Assembly: GCA_020343555.1 (NCBI GenBank) | Contig: CP070800.1 | Coordinates: forward strand, 200,310 to 210,275 | Direction: 5' to 3' | DNA from: Dehalococcoidales bacterium | GTDB taxonomy: Bacteria > Chloroflexota > Dehalococcoidia > Dehalococcoidales > UBA2162 | Length of the DNA stretch: 9,966 nucleotides | In this document: positions 1 to 6,460 of the stretch, piece by piece | Layout: each line of letters opens with the position of its first letter | Position numbering within the stretch: the stretch's first letter is position 1 | Notes under the pieces: generated by a model | Seen by the model: the letters and a program-made list of their open reading frames with translations, nothing else | The model's database searches: none | What the model was told of the DNA's origin: nothing | Translations under genes and position numbers: made by a program

Positions 1-1
1 A

Positions 2-130
2 GCGACTCTCGACACGCCCGGCAAGGATACCTGGCGTCACCTCCGCGCCGGCAGCAAAGCCACTGCCATCGGCTCTGATAAAAGAATCGTTCTCATCAAG
101 CCGGTGAAAAGAAAATCGACCGTCGAATAA
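2..130 (+). pseudogene. mobB: MobB-like protein, upstream fragment ending at an in-frame TAA (5' end outside window)
   Basis: An open frame enters from the window edge and runs 42 codons to TAA at 128-130. It contains the residues DTPGKDTWRHLRAGS, which match the conserved region of MobB (the GTP-binding adaptor protein of molybdopterin guanine dinucleotide synthesis) that in E. coli MobB reads roughly KPGKDSYELRKAGA. A stretch resembling the following beta strand (RIVLIKPV) comes next. The frame stops with ...KSTVE. The next codon after the stop is ATG, in the same frame, and opens the remaining MobB sequence, so the two pieces read as one gene interrupted by a single stop codon. The P-loop at the MobB N terminus lies outside the window. 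Seen directly: the stop and the shared frame. Inferred: that this is a nonsense change (or an assembly/sequencing error) rather than two genuine short genes. Confidence 0.65.
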
Positions 131-514
131 ATGGCGCGGTTACTCGGTGAGGATTACGACATCATACTGACTGAAGGCTTTAAGCAGGGACCCTATCCGA
201 AGATCGAGGTCCACCGAAAAGAGATAGGAACGCCGTTAACCGATATTAAGAACCTGATCGCAATAGCCACCAACGAATCGTTGGAAACCGATGTCCGGCA
301 GTTCTCGATTGACGACCCGAAAAGTATAGCCGATTTCATTGAAGAAGAGTTTATTAAACCGCAGGGAGAGCGCCTGTCGCTTTACGTTAACGACGAACTG
401 ATAACCTTGAGTGCTTTCCCCGGTCAGATCATCACGAATCTCCTCCTGGCCGTCGCAAACTCCCTCAAAGGCGTCACCAAGGTAAAGAACCTAAAAATAT
501 TCTACAGGAAGTAG
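131..514 (+). CDS. mobB: MobB-like molybdopterin guanine dinucleotide biosynthesis protein, C-terminal part
   Basis: A 127-residue frame starts with ATG directly after the TAA of the upstream fragment. Residues 9-18 (DIILTEGFKQ) and PKIEVHR are the hallmark MobB segment (E. coli: DLILVEGFKHEEIAKIVLFR), followed by a strand like LIAIATNES and a helix SIADFIEEEF, both as in MobB. Residues about 79-127 form a C-terminal extension (LSLYVNDELITL, then NSLKGV and a basic end) absent from E. coli MobB; I recall similar tails in MobB proteins of anaerobes. The piece lacks the P-loop and the PGKD region, so alone it should not bind GTP. No Shine-Dalgarno sequence stands before the ATG, and translation would have to come from reinitiation at the adjacent TAA-ATG. 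It is best regarded as the 3' part of an interrupted mobB. The 324-residue gene starts 51 bases downstream and may be co-transcribed. Confidence 0.75.
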   Translation: MARLLGEDYDIILTEGFKQGPYPKIEVHRKEIGTPLTDIKNLIAIATNESLETDVRQFSIDDPKSIADFIEEEFIKPQGERLSLYVNDELITLSAFPGQIITNLLLAVANSLKGVTKVKNLKIFYRK

Positions 515-565
515 AATGCTAGATATAACTGCAAGTACTAGGTATGGAAATGACTGAAAGAAAAA

Positions 566-1540
566 ATGAATGAAACGATCACCTGGCTGCTGGAAGGCCC
601 TCCCTGGGTAGAGTACCGCACCCGCATTGACCTTCTTGGACAGCCCGAAGATATACCGGAGGTCGTTCGGGCAAGGCAGGCTATGCTTGAAAACCCGCAG
701 GTCAGGTCGATAATCACCGGACTGGCTGACTGGCCGGGTCATGCCCTGAAACGACACAATGATGCCACTCACATGATCCATAAACTGGTATTCCTTTCAG
801 ATATCGGGGTGAAAGCCGGCGATCCGGGTATGGACATGGTAATCGACCGGATTTCAGAACGCCGATCAAACGAAGGAGTATTCAAGATACTGGCGAACAC
901 AACACGCAGCTTCATAGGTTCGGGCGAGGACGAGTGGGTCTGGATGCTGTGCGATACACCGTCGATACTATACACCCTGGTAAAAATGAAAGCAGATGTG
1001 CCGCATTTACAGGCAGCAATCGACCACCTGGTCGGATTTGGTCGTGATAACGGCTGGCCGTGCGCAGTTTCACCGGAAATGGGAAGGTTTAAGGGTCCCG
1101 GAAGAAGGGATGATCCCTGCCCTTATGCCACATTAATTTCTCTGAAAGCTCTTAATCAACTACCGGAATGGAGGGATAGCGACGTTGTCAATAACGGTAT
1201 CGACACGATACTCGGTTTATGGGAGCAACGTAAGGAACGCCGACCCTACCTGTTCGCGATGGGAACCGGTTTCCAGAAACTGAAAGCACCACTCATCTGG
1301 TACGATATTCTGCACGTGCTGGATGTCCTCACACTGTTCCCGCAAACGCTTGAAGATCCCAGACTGAAGGAGATGCTGGAAGTCGTCCGGGGGAAAGTCG
1401 ATCCCCAGCAGCGCTTTACTCCAGAGTCAATCTGGAAAGCCTGGAGTGAATGGGATTTCGGGCAGAAGAAGGAACCGTCGACCTGGATCACATTCCTTAC
1501 CTGGAGAATCCTGAAAAGAGCCGGTGTATCCGTAGAATAA
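566..1540 (+). CDS. Conserved-looking hypothetical protein, possible alpha/alpha-toroid (terpenoid cyclase/prenyltransferase-like) fold
   Basis: A 324-residue soluble protein with no signal peptide or membrane segment. I do not recognise a named family. Alternating helix-like segments recur (HMIHKLVFLSDIG near 69-81, TPSILYTLVKM near 131-141, CPYATLISLKAL near 185-196, WYDILHVLDVL near 245-255, STWITFLTWRILKR near 305-318). They are separated by Gly/Trp turns such as DNGWPC (161-166). This spacing resembles the alpha/alpha toroid of squalene cyclase and prenyltransferase relatives. The cyclase DxDD acid motif is not evident, so no catalytic role is assigned. The ATG at 566 has only a weak GAAAG upstream. 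A nine-codon frame (544-573) overlaps the start in another frame, and its significance is unclear. The gene follows mobB by 51 bases on the same strand and converges on mutL, whose stop is 40 bases away. No terminator is evident in that gap. Confidence 0.8.
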   Translation: MNETITWLLEGPPWVEYRTRIDLLGQPEDIPEVVRARQAMLENPQVRSIITGLADWPGHALKRHNDATHMIHKLVFLSDIGVKAGDPGMDMVIDRISERRSNEGVFKILANTTRSFIGSGEDEWVWMLCDTPSILYTLVKMKADVPHLQAAIDHLVGFGRDNGWPCAVSPEMGRFKGPGRRDDPCPYATLISLKALNQLPEWRDSDVVNNGIDTILGLWEQRKERRPYLFAMGTGFQKLKAPLIWYDILHVLDVLTLFPQTLEDPRLKEMLEVVRGKVDPQQRFTPESIWKAWSEWDFGQKKEPSTWITFLTWRILKRAGVSVE

Positions 1541-1580
1541 GGAAATAATAATTCCAGCAAAAACGAAAATTGTTACTTTT

Positions 1581-3317
1581 CTACGTTCGCCGGAACTCTC
1601 TTTCAAGCTGTGTGTTGGTCAACCGGATAATGGTCGGCCTGCCGTGAGGACAGGTATTCGGCGCGGTAGTCTTTTCAAGCTGTCTCAGCAGTTCTCTCAT
1701 TTCTTCATCGGTAAGAACCTTCCCGGCCTTGATGGCTCCATGACAGGCGAAGGAAATACCAAGTTGTTCCCGCCAGTCGCTGCCTTTCTCGGCACCGACC
1801 GTGTCCAGCAGTTCCCGAAGAGTCGCCGACCAGTCCTTACCATTCAGCATTGCCGGTACCGACCTGACAAGGTAAGAGCGGTCGCCGAACGGTTCTATGG
1901 CAAAGCCGAACTCCGAAAGATCAACATAACAGGTCTTCAGCACCTCGTCCTGTGCCGGGGAAACCTCAAAGGTCGCCGGTTCTAGCAATCCCTGGATCTC
2001 CACCTTCCTGAGTGTACTCTGCTCGCGTATCTTCTCGAAAAGAATTCTCTCGTGAGCAGCGTGTTGATCGATTATGTAAAGTCCTTCAGGACCTTCGGCG
2101 ATTATATACGTGCCGGATATCTGCCCAACCAGTCGCAGCACTGGGAGTGATTGCGAAGGCGTGAATTGCTGACTGGTCAGCGGAGGAGCATCTACCTGAT
2201 TCCTGTTATGATAAACCCCGGGCGCAGGAGACGTAAAAAGAGATTCTTCCTGCCGTGATGATTGGTTGTATTCCGGGGATACTTCCTCGATGACGGGAAC
2301 CGGCGATTGCTGAAGTATCGCATGACGAACCGCTTTCTGGACGGCACTGAAGACAGGACGATCGTCCTTGAATTTAACCTCGGTCTTGGTAGGATGAATA
2401 TTGACATCCACGTCACCCGGAGGTATAGAAATATTTATGACCGATACCGGATGTCTGCTCTGCATCAGCATTCCGTGATAAGCTTCCTCGACCGCATATG
2501 ACAGAACACGACTGTTTATCCAGCGCCGGTTCACGAAAAAACTCATGTAGTTCCGGTTCGCCCGGGTGATAGCCGGCGAACCAACCATTCCATTAATCTT
2601 TACCTGAGACTGTACAGAATCGGTTTTCCACATAGCGTTGGCTTCATCCAACTTCACCATGCCACGAGCCGTTTCGGCCCCGTAGATTTCCAGTATGACG
2701 TCGGAGAGTCTGCCTGTACCAGGTGTCCGAACGGTAGTCCGCCCGTCAACTGTCAGAGTAAATCTCACCTCCGGATACGCCAGGGCGTACTGGCTGACTA
2801 CGTTGGCGATGTGTCCGTTCTCGGTAGAAGTAGACTTCAGGAATTTCAATCGCGCCGGCACATTCCTTAACAGGTCGCGAACCGTGATAGTTGTTCCCTG
2901 CGAACGTCCCCTGCTGCCGGTTTGCTGAGTTGTTCCTTCTTTCAATTCCAGGTAGCTGCCGGTTGTCTCGCCTTCGACGCAGGTGATCACTTCTATCCGT
3001 GAGACGGCTGCAATACTCGGAAGGGCTTCCCCCCTGAATCCTAGACTGCCGATCGATTCGAGATCGACCGGATTGTTTACCTTGCTGGTGGCGTGTCGCT
3101 GGAAGGCGAGTTCCAGTTCACCTGCAGGGATACCGATTCCGTTGTCAGTGACACGGATCATCCCTATACCGCCACCGGATGTTTCAACCGAAATCTGGGT
3201 AGAACCGGCATCCAGAGAATTTTCCACCAGTTCCTTCACTACCGAAGCCGGTCTTTCGATCACTTCACCGGCGGCAATCCGCGATATCATTTCCCGGTCG
3301 AGAATTCTTATAGCCAT
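1581..3317 (-). CDS. mutL: DNA mismatch repair protein MutL with intrinsic endonuclease motif
   Basis: A 578-residue MutL, which couples MutS mismatch recognition to strand incision and excision. The N-terminal GHKL ATPase shows KELVENSLDAG (28-38, with the catalytic Glu at 29 and Mg-binding Asn at 33), DNGIG (58-62), RHATSK (74-79) and GFRGEAL (93-99). The DNA-binding transducer domain follows, with FVNRRWI and IHPTKTEVKF (308-317). A short linker (about 335-392) leads to the C-terminal dimerisation/nuclease domain with DQHAAHERILFE (417-428), an exact fit to the DQHA(X)2E(X)4E metal motif, plus ACHGAIKAG (524-532) and CPHGRPT (556-562). The protein is therefore of the nicking, MutH-independent type. 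The start is ATG at 3317, because AAAAGGA (3324-3330) sits six bases upstream; a TTG two codons earlier overlaps the SD spacing and is less likely. The gene has its own strong promoter and is the last of three leftward genes. Confidence 0.97.
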   Translation of the reverse strand: MAIRILDREMISRIAAGEVIERPASVVKELVENSLDAGSTQISVETSGGGIGMIRVTDNGIGIPAGELELAFQRHATSKVNNPVDLESIGSLGFRGEALPSIAAVSRIEVITCVEGETTGSYLELKEGTTQQTGSRGRSQGTTITVRDLLRNVPARLKFLKSTSTENGHIANVVSQYALAYPEVRFTLTVDGRTTVRTPGTGRLSDVILEIYGAETARGMVKLDEANAMWKTDSVQSQVKINGMVGSPAITRANRNYMSFFVNRRWINSRVLSYAVEEAYHGMLMQSRHPVSVINISIPPGDVDVNIHPTKTEVKFKDDRPVFSAVQKAVRHAILQQSPVPVIEEVSPEYNQSSRQEESLFTSPAPGVYHNRNQVDAPPLTSQQFTPSQSLPVLRLVGQISGTYIIAEGPEGLYIIDQHAAHERILFEKIREQSTLRKVEIQGLLEPATFEVSPAQDEVLKTCYVDLSEFGFAIEPFGDRSYLVRSVPAMLNGKDWSATLRELLDTVGAEKGSDWREQLGISFACHGAIKAGKVLTDEEMRELLRQLEKTTAPNTCPHGRPTIIRLTNTQLEREFRRT

Positions 3318-3334
3318 AATCAATCCTTTTCGAA

Positions 3335-3363
3335 ATCATACACGTTTCCGTGTAAATTGTCAA
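3335..3363 (-). promoter_or_regulatory. mutL promoter (TTGACA / 17 / TATGAT)
   Basis: On the minus strand TTGACA (3363-3358) is followed by exactly 17 bases and TATGAT (3340-3335), near the housekeeping sigma70/SigA consensus. The expected transcription start is near 3328, but this falls within the AAAAGGA Shine-Dalgarno (3324-3330), so the leader would be only about ten bases. The next entry describes a palindrome occupying the spacer. Confidence 0.75.
3339..3354. promoter_or_regulatory. Palindrome in mutL promoter spacer, candidate operator
   Basis: TACACG-TTTC-CGTGTA is a perfect six-base inverted repeat with a four-base centre. It fills most of the spacer between the mutL -35 and -10 elements and overlaps the first two bases of the -10. 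A repressor bound here would block RNA polymerase. It does not match the GAAC-N4-GTTC LexA box of Gram-positive bacteria. No second copy was noticed in front of the other genes of the window. Confidence 0.45.
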
Positions 3364-3384
3364 GGGGCAAAAATTTCCAAAACT

Positions 3385-3412
3385 CTAATATCTAAGCACT
3401 AAATCCTAAACA
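3385..3412. repeat. Four CTAANNN units at exact 7-base period
   Basis: CTAA occurs at 3385, 3392, 3399 and 3406, each followed by three variable bases (TAT, GCA, ATC, ACA). On the other strand this reads as TTTAG/CTTAG/ATTAG units directly upstream of the mutL -35 element. A two-unit version (CTAAGAT CTAACGA, 8870-8883) occurs in the gap after the amidohydrolase gene. Function unknown. Confidence 0.55.
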
Positions 3413-3521
3413 ATAACGAGTTACTAATCCCCAAATACCCCATTTTCGGTTATTATAACTATAAATTGATTTTGAATTCAGAGAATTTCTGATTGATACT
3501 ACTTAATATCGATCAGGATAT

Positions 3522-3624
3522 TCCTCTCCCTTGACGAGAGAGGTTAGGTGAGGGTGAAAAGTAACGATTTATCCGTAACTCCTTCACCCTAACCCTCTCC
3601 CGCGGTGGGGAGAGGGAATTTTTT
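3522..3624. repeat. Large imperfect palindrome with three stem-loops
   Basis: Left arm 3522-3558 and right arm 3583-3617 are imperfect reverse complements. AGGGTGAA (3551-3558) pairs with TTCACCCT (3583-3590), and GGTT (3542-3545) pairs with AACC (3591-3594) across a bulge. Each arm can also fold alone: CCTCTC (3523-3528) with GAGAGG (3538-3543), and CCCTCTCCC (3593-3601) with GGGAGAGGG (3608-3616). The element ends in six T residues (3619-3624), so the right hairpin looks like an intrinsic terminator on the plus strand, although no plus-strand gene precedes it. From memory, sequences of the type CACCCTAACCCTCTCCC are dispersed intergenic repeats in several anaerobe genomes. Confidence 0.7.
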
Positions 3625-3654
3625 CGGAGGTTTCTTGAAAATAATTAGATATCC

Positions 3655-3720
3655 ACAATGCTTTCTTTATTCCTATTACCCTCTCCAAATGGAAAGGGAG
3701 ATACTCGAAAATAGCATTGT
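3655..3720. repeat. Inverted repeat ACAATGCT ... AGCATTGT with internal hairpin
   Basis: ACAATGCT (3655-3662) and AGCATTGT (3713-3720) are perfect eight-base inverted repeats 50 bases apart. Between them CCCTCTCC (3679-3686) pairs with GGAAAGGG (3691-3698), with one mismatch and an AAAT loop. The CCCTCTCC core recalls the neighbouring large palindrome, so this may be a diverged relative. Confidence 0.55.
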
Positions 3721-3867
3721 TTTCTTTACTAACTCAGTCCCGTTGTTATTGTCCAACGCTATTGAGTGGGTTTCCCATACAGTATTTTTTGGTTGTGAGT
3801 ATCTTTCACCCTACTCATACCTCTTCTTTAGAAAACCAATCCAGTGTAGGATTGTGGTATTTTCGAA

Positions 3868-3898
3868 AGTCCCTTTTCCTTTCTAAGGAGAAGGGACT
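3868..3898. repeat. Hairpin with 13-base stem
   Basis: The left half AGTCCCTTTTCCT (3868-3880) pairs with AGGAGAAGGGACT (3886-3898), with one mismatch around a five-base loop TTCTA. It is not placed right after a gene and is not followed by a T-run on either strand, so it is listed as a repeat-type palindrome rather than a terminator. Confidence 0.6.
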
Positions 3899-3941
3899 AT
3901 TCGTAACAGGGATGAGGTTAAAAAAAAGAAATAAATTTAGT

Positions 3942-3985
3942 GAGATTGCCACGTCTCGGCTGTTGACGCCGAGTCTCGCAATGAC
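3942..3985. repeat. GAGATTGC...GCAATGAC dispersed-type hairpin repeat
   Basis: ATTGC (3945-3949) pairs with GCAAT (3978-3982), and inside it CTCGGC (3955-3960) pairs with GCCGAG (3968-3973) around a seven-base loop. The ends GAGATTGCCACG and TCGCAATGACA match, from memory, a common intergenic repeat of Dehalococcoidia and some other anaerobes, in which the conserved ends flank a variable hairpin core. This is the best of the four elements for tracing related genomes. Confidence 0.65.
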
Positions 3986-4125
3986 ATTCGAATAAATCCT
4001 GGATCACTCCAGCACTCGTATACACATTACTGGTGAAGACGGAAGAGAAATGGATTCATTACGTATCTAAAGCAAGAAAGATCATCTATAAAAAACAGAA
4101 ATGAAAACAACGAACAGGATACAGC

Positions 4126-6318
4126 TTAGTCCGTTTTTTCCAGGTTGGCAAAGCTGAGAAGCAGTTTCTTGACGGCGCCGTTAAAGGCGATTACTATTTC
4201 GGAATCATTTTTCACCGGCTGGCAACTCACCACCACACCTTTTCCGAACTGAGCATGGTAGACATGATCGCCTGCCTGGTATTCACCGGGTGCAGCAGTC
4301 GATGCGGCGGCAACAGTCGGTCGGTTCCACGACTGAATGGAGGGAAACACACTGTCATCATCTCCGGTTTTCCAATCACCGGTGGATATAAGGTGTTTGG
4401 GTATATCGCCAAGAAAGCGAGACGGTTCACTGACCTGGCTCCTGCCCATCAGGCTCCGACGAAACGCTCTTACCAGGTAGACCAGCCGTTTAGCCCGGGT
4501 CACTCCGACATAGCACAACCTGCGCTCTTCCTCCATCTGCATCGGATCGTCGAACGTCCGGAAATGCGGAAGAAGTCCGTCTTCCATGCCTGCGATAAAC
4601 ACCACCGGAAATTCCAGACCCTTGGCCTGGTGCAACGTGATCAGGGTAACAGTCGTCAGGCCTTCTTCGAGACCGTCGACATCCGAGACCAGCGTCACTT
4701 CTTCGAGGAAAGTCGCCAGGCACTCCTTGGGAGAAAGATCGCCGTAATCCTTCTGAGCTACGGATCGAAGTTCAAGTATATTCTCCCATCGCTCCTGTCC
4801 GTCGCCGTTAGCCTCGTTCAATATGTATTCCTTGTAGCCGGAACGTTCGATGACAAGGTCGAATAACTCAGGCAGCTTCAACTCCTGACTCCGGGATATT
4901 AACTCCTCCATTAACACAGAAAATGCCTTGAGCACCCTGCTGATGTGAGAATTGAACGGCGATTTCAGATCATCGGTCGATTCTCCGTTCATACGTCGCA
5001 ACGCCTCGAATTGTGACACACCCATCGATTTTGCCCAGGCAGCAAGTTTTAATTGTGTCTGCTGTCCGATTCCTCTCTGGGGGACGTTGATAACCCTCAT
5101 AAGGCTGACGCTGTCATGCGGATTCTGTATCAGTCTCAGATAAGCGATAATATCCTTGACTTCCCGCCTTTCGTAAAATCGGGTTCCTGCTACCAGCTTA
5201 TAGGGCATCCCGTAACGGACAAAGGCTTCTTCGAGAACACGCGACTGGGCATTGGTACGGTACATAACAGCGCACTCACCGAGAGTATGTTCGCCCTTTT
5301 CCACCAGTCGTTCTATCTCACTGACAACGAACTGGGCTTCCTCCTGTTCGGTATAGGTTTCCACAACCACGGCAGAGGTACCGTCGTCGTTCTGTGTCCA
5401 GAGATTGACCGGCTTTCGCTGCTGGTTTGCCGAAATGATACATGAGGCCGTTTCAAGGATTGTCTTGGTCGACCGGTAGTTCTCCTCCAGCATCACTACC
5501 TTGGCATCGGGATAATCCTTCTCGAAATTAAGTATGTTACCTACATTGGCGAATCGCCATGAATATATAGATTGGTCGGGATCGCCTACTACGCAGATAT
5601 TCCGGTATTTACCTCCGATCTGCTTGATAAGCTCATACTGGACAATATTGGTATCCTGGAATTCGTCCACCATCAGGTGAACGTATCGCGACTGGTAACG
5701 CGCCAGGATATCAGGATAGTTGCGGAAGAGCATCACTGTCTTCATCAGAAGATCGTCGAAATCCAGGGCATTACTCTCATCGAGTATACGCTGGTAGTTC
5801 TCGTAAACACGACCAACTACCTCGTCGAAGTAATTCCGCTCGGTTTTCACGAACTCGACGGGGGAAAGCATTCGACTCTTGGCGGAAGATATTGCGGATA
5901 GTATCGCTCCGGGTGCATACTGCTTGGGATCGAAGTCAGCTTCCTGTATACTGCGTTTGACCACCGAAATCTGGTCTTCACGATCGTAGATCACAAATTG
6001 GGGATCGATATTCGCAGCACTCCCGCTTGTACGGAGGATACGGACGCAAATAGCATGAAATGTACCGAGAGTGAGATCCTGCACCGAACTGCTTATCAGA
6101 TCGTTAAGTCGATCTTCCATCTCCCTGGCGGCTTTGTTGGTGAAAGTAACCGCCATAATACTGCGGGGACTTACTCCGCATGTCTTTATCAGATAAGCTA
6201 CACGGTGAGTGATTACTCTGGTCTTGCCACTACCGGGCCCGGCTAATATAAGTACCGGTCCGCCGATCGCCTCTGCGGCTTCTTTCTGAGCCGGGTTAAG
6301 GTTCGTAAGGATGTCCAT
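4126..6318 (-). CDS. pcrA: UvrD/PcrA-type superfamily 1 ATP-dependent DNA helicase
   Basis: A 730-residue 3'-5' helicase, close to the usual 720-750 of PcrA/UvrD, acting in mismatch and nucleotide excision repair and in clearing replication forks. All SF1A motifs are present: Q motif LNPAQ (7-11), Walker A GPGSGKT (27-33), Ia TFTNKAAREM (58-67), II DEFQDTN (218-224), III VGDPDQSIYSWR (244-255), IV EENYRS (278-283), V LITLHQAKGLEF (559-570) and VI CYVGVTRAK (602-610). The C terminus (about 680-724: GDHVYHAQFGKGVVV and a short strand end) is the Tudor-like module by which PcrA contacts RNA polymerase. The ATG at 6318 gives the normal N terminus; GGGAGG stands only two bases before it. mutL lies downstream on the same strand, separated by repeats, and MutL is known to stimulate UvrD in other bacteria. 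UvrD and PcrA cannot be told apart from sequence alone. Confidence 0.96.
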   Translation of the reverse strand: MDILTNLNPAQKEAAEAIGGPVLILAGPGSGKTRVITHRVAYLIKTCGVSPRSIMAVTFTNKAAREMEDRLNDLISSSVQDLTLGTFHAICVRILRTSGSAANIDPQFVIYDREDQISVVKRSIQEADFDPKQYAPGAILSAISSAKSRMLSPVEFVKTERNYFDEVVGRVYENYQRILDESNALDFDDLLMKTVMLFRNYPDILARYQSRYVHLMVDEFQDTNIVQYELIKQIGGKYRNICVVGDPDQSIYSWRFANVGNILNFEKDYPDAKVVMLEENYRSTKTILETASCIISANQQRKPVNLWTQNDDGTSAVVVETYTEQEEAQFVVSEIERLVEKGEHTLGECAVMYRTNAQSRVLEEAFVRYGMPYKLVAGTRFYERREVKDIIAYLRLIQNPHDSVSLMRVINVPQRGIGQQTQLKLAAWAKSMGVSQFEALRRMNGESTDDLKSPFNSHISRVLKAFSVLMEELISRSQELKLPELFDLVIERSGYKEYILNEANGDGQERWENILELRSVAQKDYGDLSPKECLATFLEEVTLVSDVDGLEEGLTTVTLITLHQAKGLEFPVVFIAGMEDGLLPHFRTFDDPMQMEEERRLCYVGVTRAKRLVYLVRAFRRSLMGRSQVSEPSRFLGDIPKHLISTGDWKTGDDDSVFPSIQSWNRPTVAAASTAAPGEYQAGDHVYHAQFGKGVVVSCQPVKNDSEIVIAFNGAVKKLLLSFANLEKTD

Positions 6319-6326
6319 TCCTCCCT

Positions 6327-6335
6327 ATTATAACA
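6327..6335 (-). promoter_or_regulatory. Extended -10 promoter of the helicase gene
   Basis: The minus strand reads TGT-TATAAT (6335-6327), a perfect extended -10 (TGN TATAAT). No good -35 is seen 16-18 bases upstream, which is tolerable for extended -10 promoters. Only eight bases separate the -10 from the ATG at 6318, so transcription should start within about three bases of the start codon. Confidence 0.6.
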
Positions 6336-6460
6336 CCCTATCAAGACCGGATTAAAGTTTTTACTTAATGTTAAGAAAAATCTGATTTTCAATCGGGAAT
6401 ACCACTTCCGGCAGGTAAAAAAACGACCTTGTTCTCGGCTATTCGATTTCTGACCGATTA

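Larger units (their letters stand above)
3364..4125. other. Gene-free region between uvrD/pcrA and mutL, rich in palindromic repeats
   Basis: About 760 bases without a credible gene. From mutL outward it holds an AT-rich stretch with four CTAANNN units (3385-3412), a large three-arm palindrome (3522-3617), a long-armed inverted repeat (3655-3720), a 13-base-stem hairpin (3868-3898) and a hairpin repeat with ends GAGATTGC and GCAATGAC (3942-3985). Open frames of about 90 codons cross this region, but they read through the palindromes, have no ribosome binding site and show no protein-like composition. The final 140 bases before the helicase stop (3986-4125) show nothing I can name, and no clear terminator for the helicase gene. 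Confidence 0.75.

Noticed and set aside
1541..1580. Bidirectional terminator between the 324-residue gene and mutL
   Set aside because: Only a weak GGAA/TTCC pairing is seen in the 40-base gap, with no stable stem and no T tract in the right place.
3605..3995. Overlapping plus-strand frames of about 92-93 codons in the mutL/helicase gap
   Set aside because: They run through palindromic repeats (one ends by translating the GAGATTGC/GCAATGAC element), lack ribosome sites and have repeat-derived composition.
4255..4866. A 203-codon plus-strand frame inside the helicase gene
   Set aside because: It is antisense to well-conserved helicase motifs V and VI and the C-terminal domain, and has no ribosome site or protein-like features.
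6417..6440. T7 run on the minus strand after nadE as a terminator
   Set aside because: The sequence before the T-run forms at most a three-base stem, so an intrinsic terminator is not supported.
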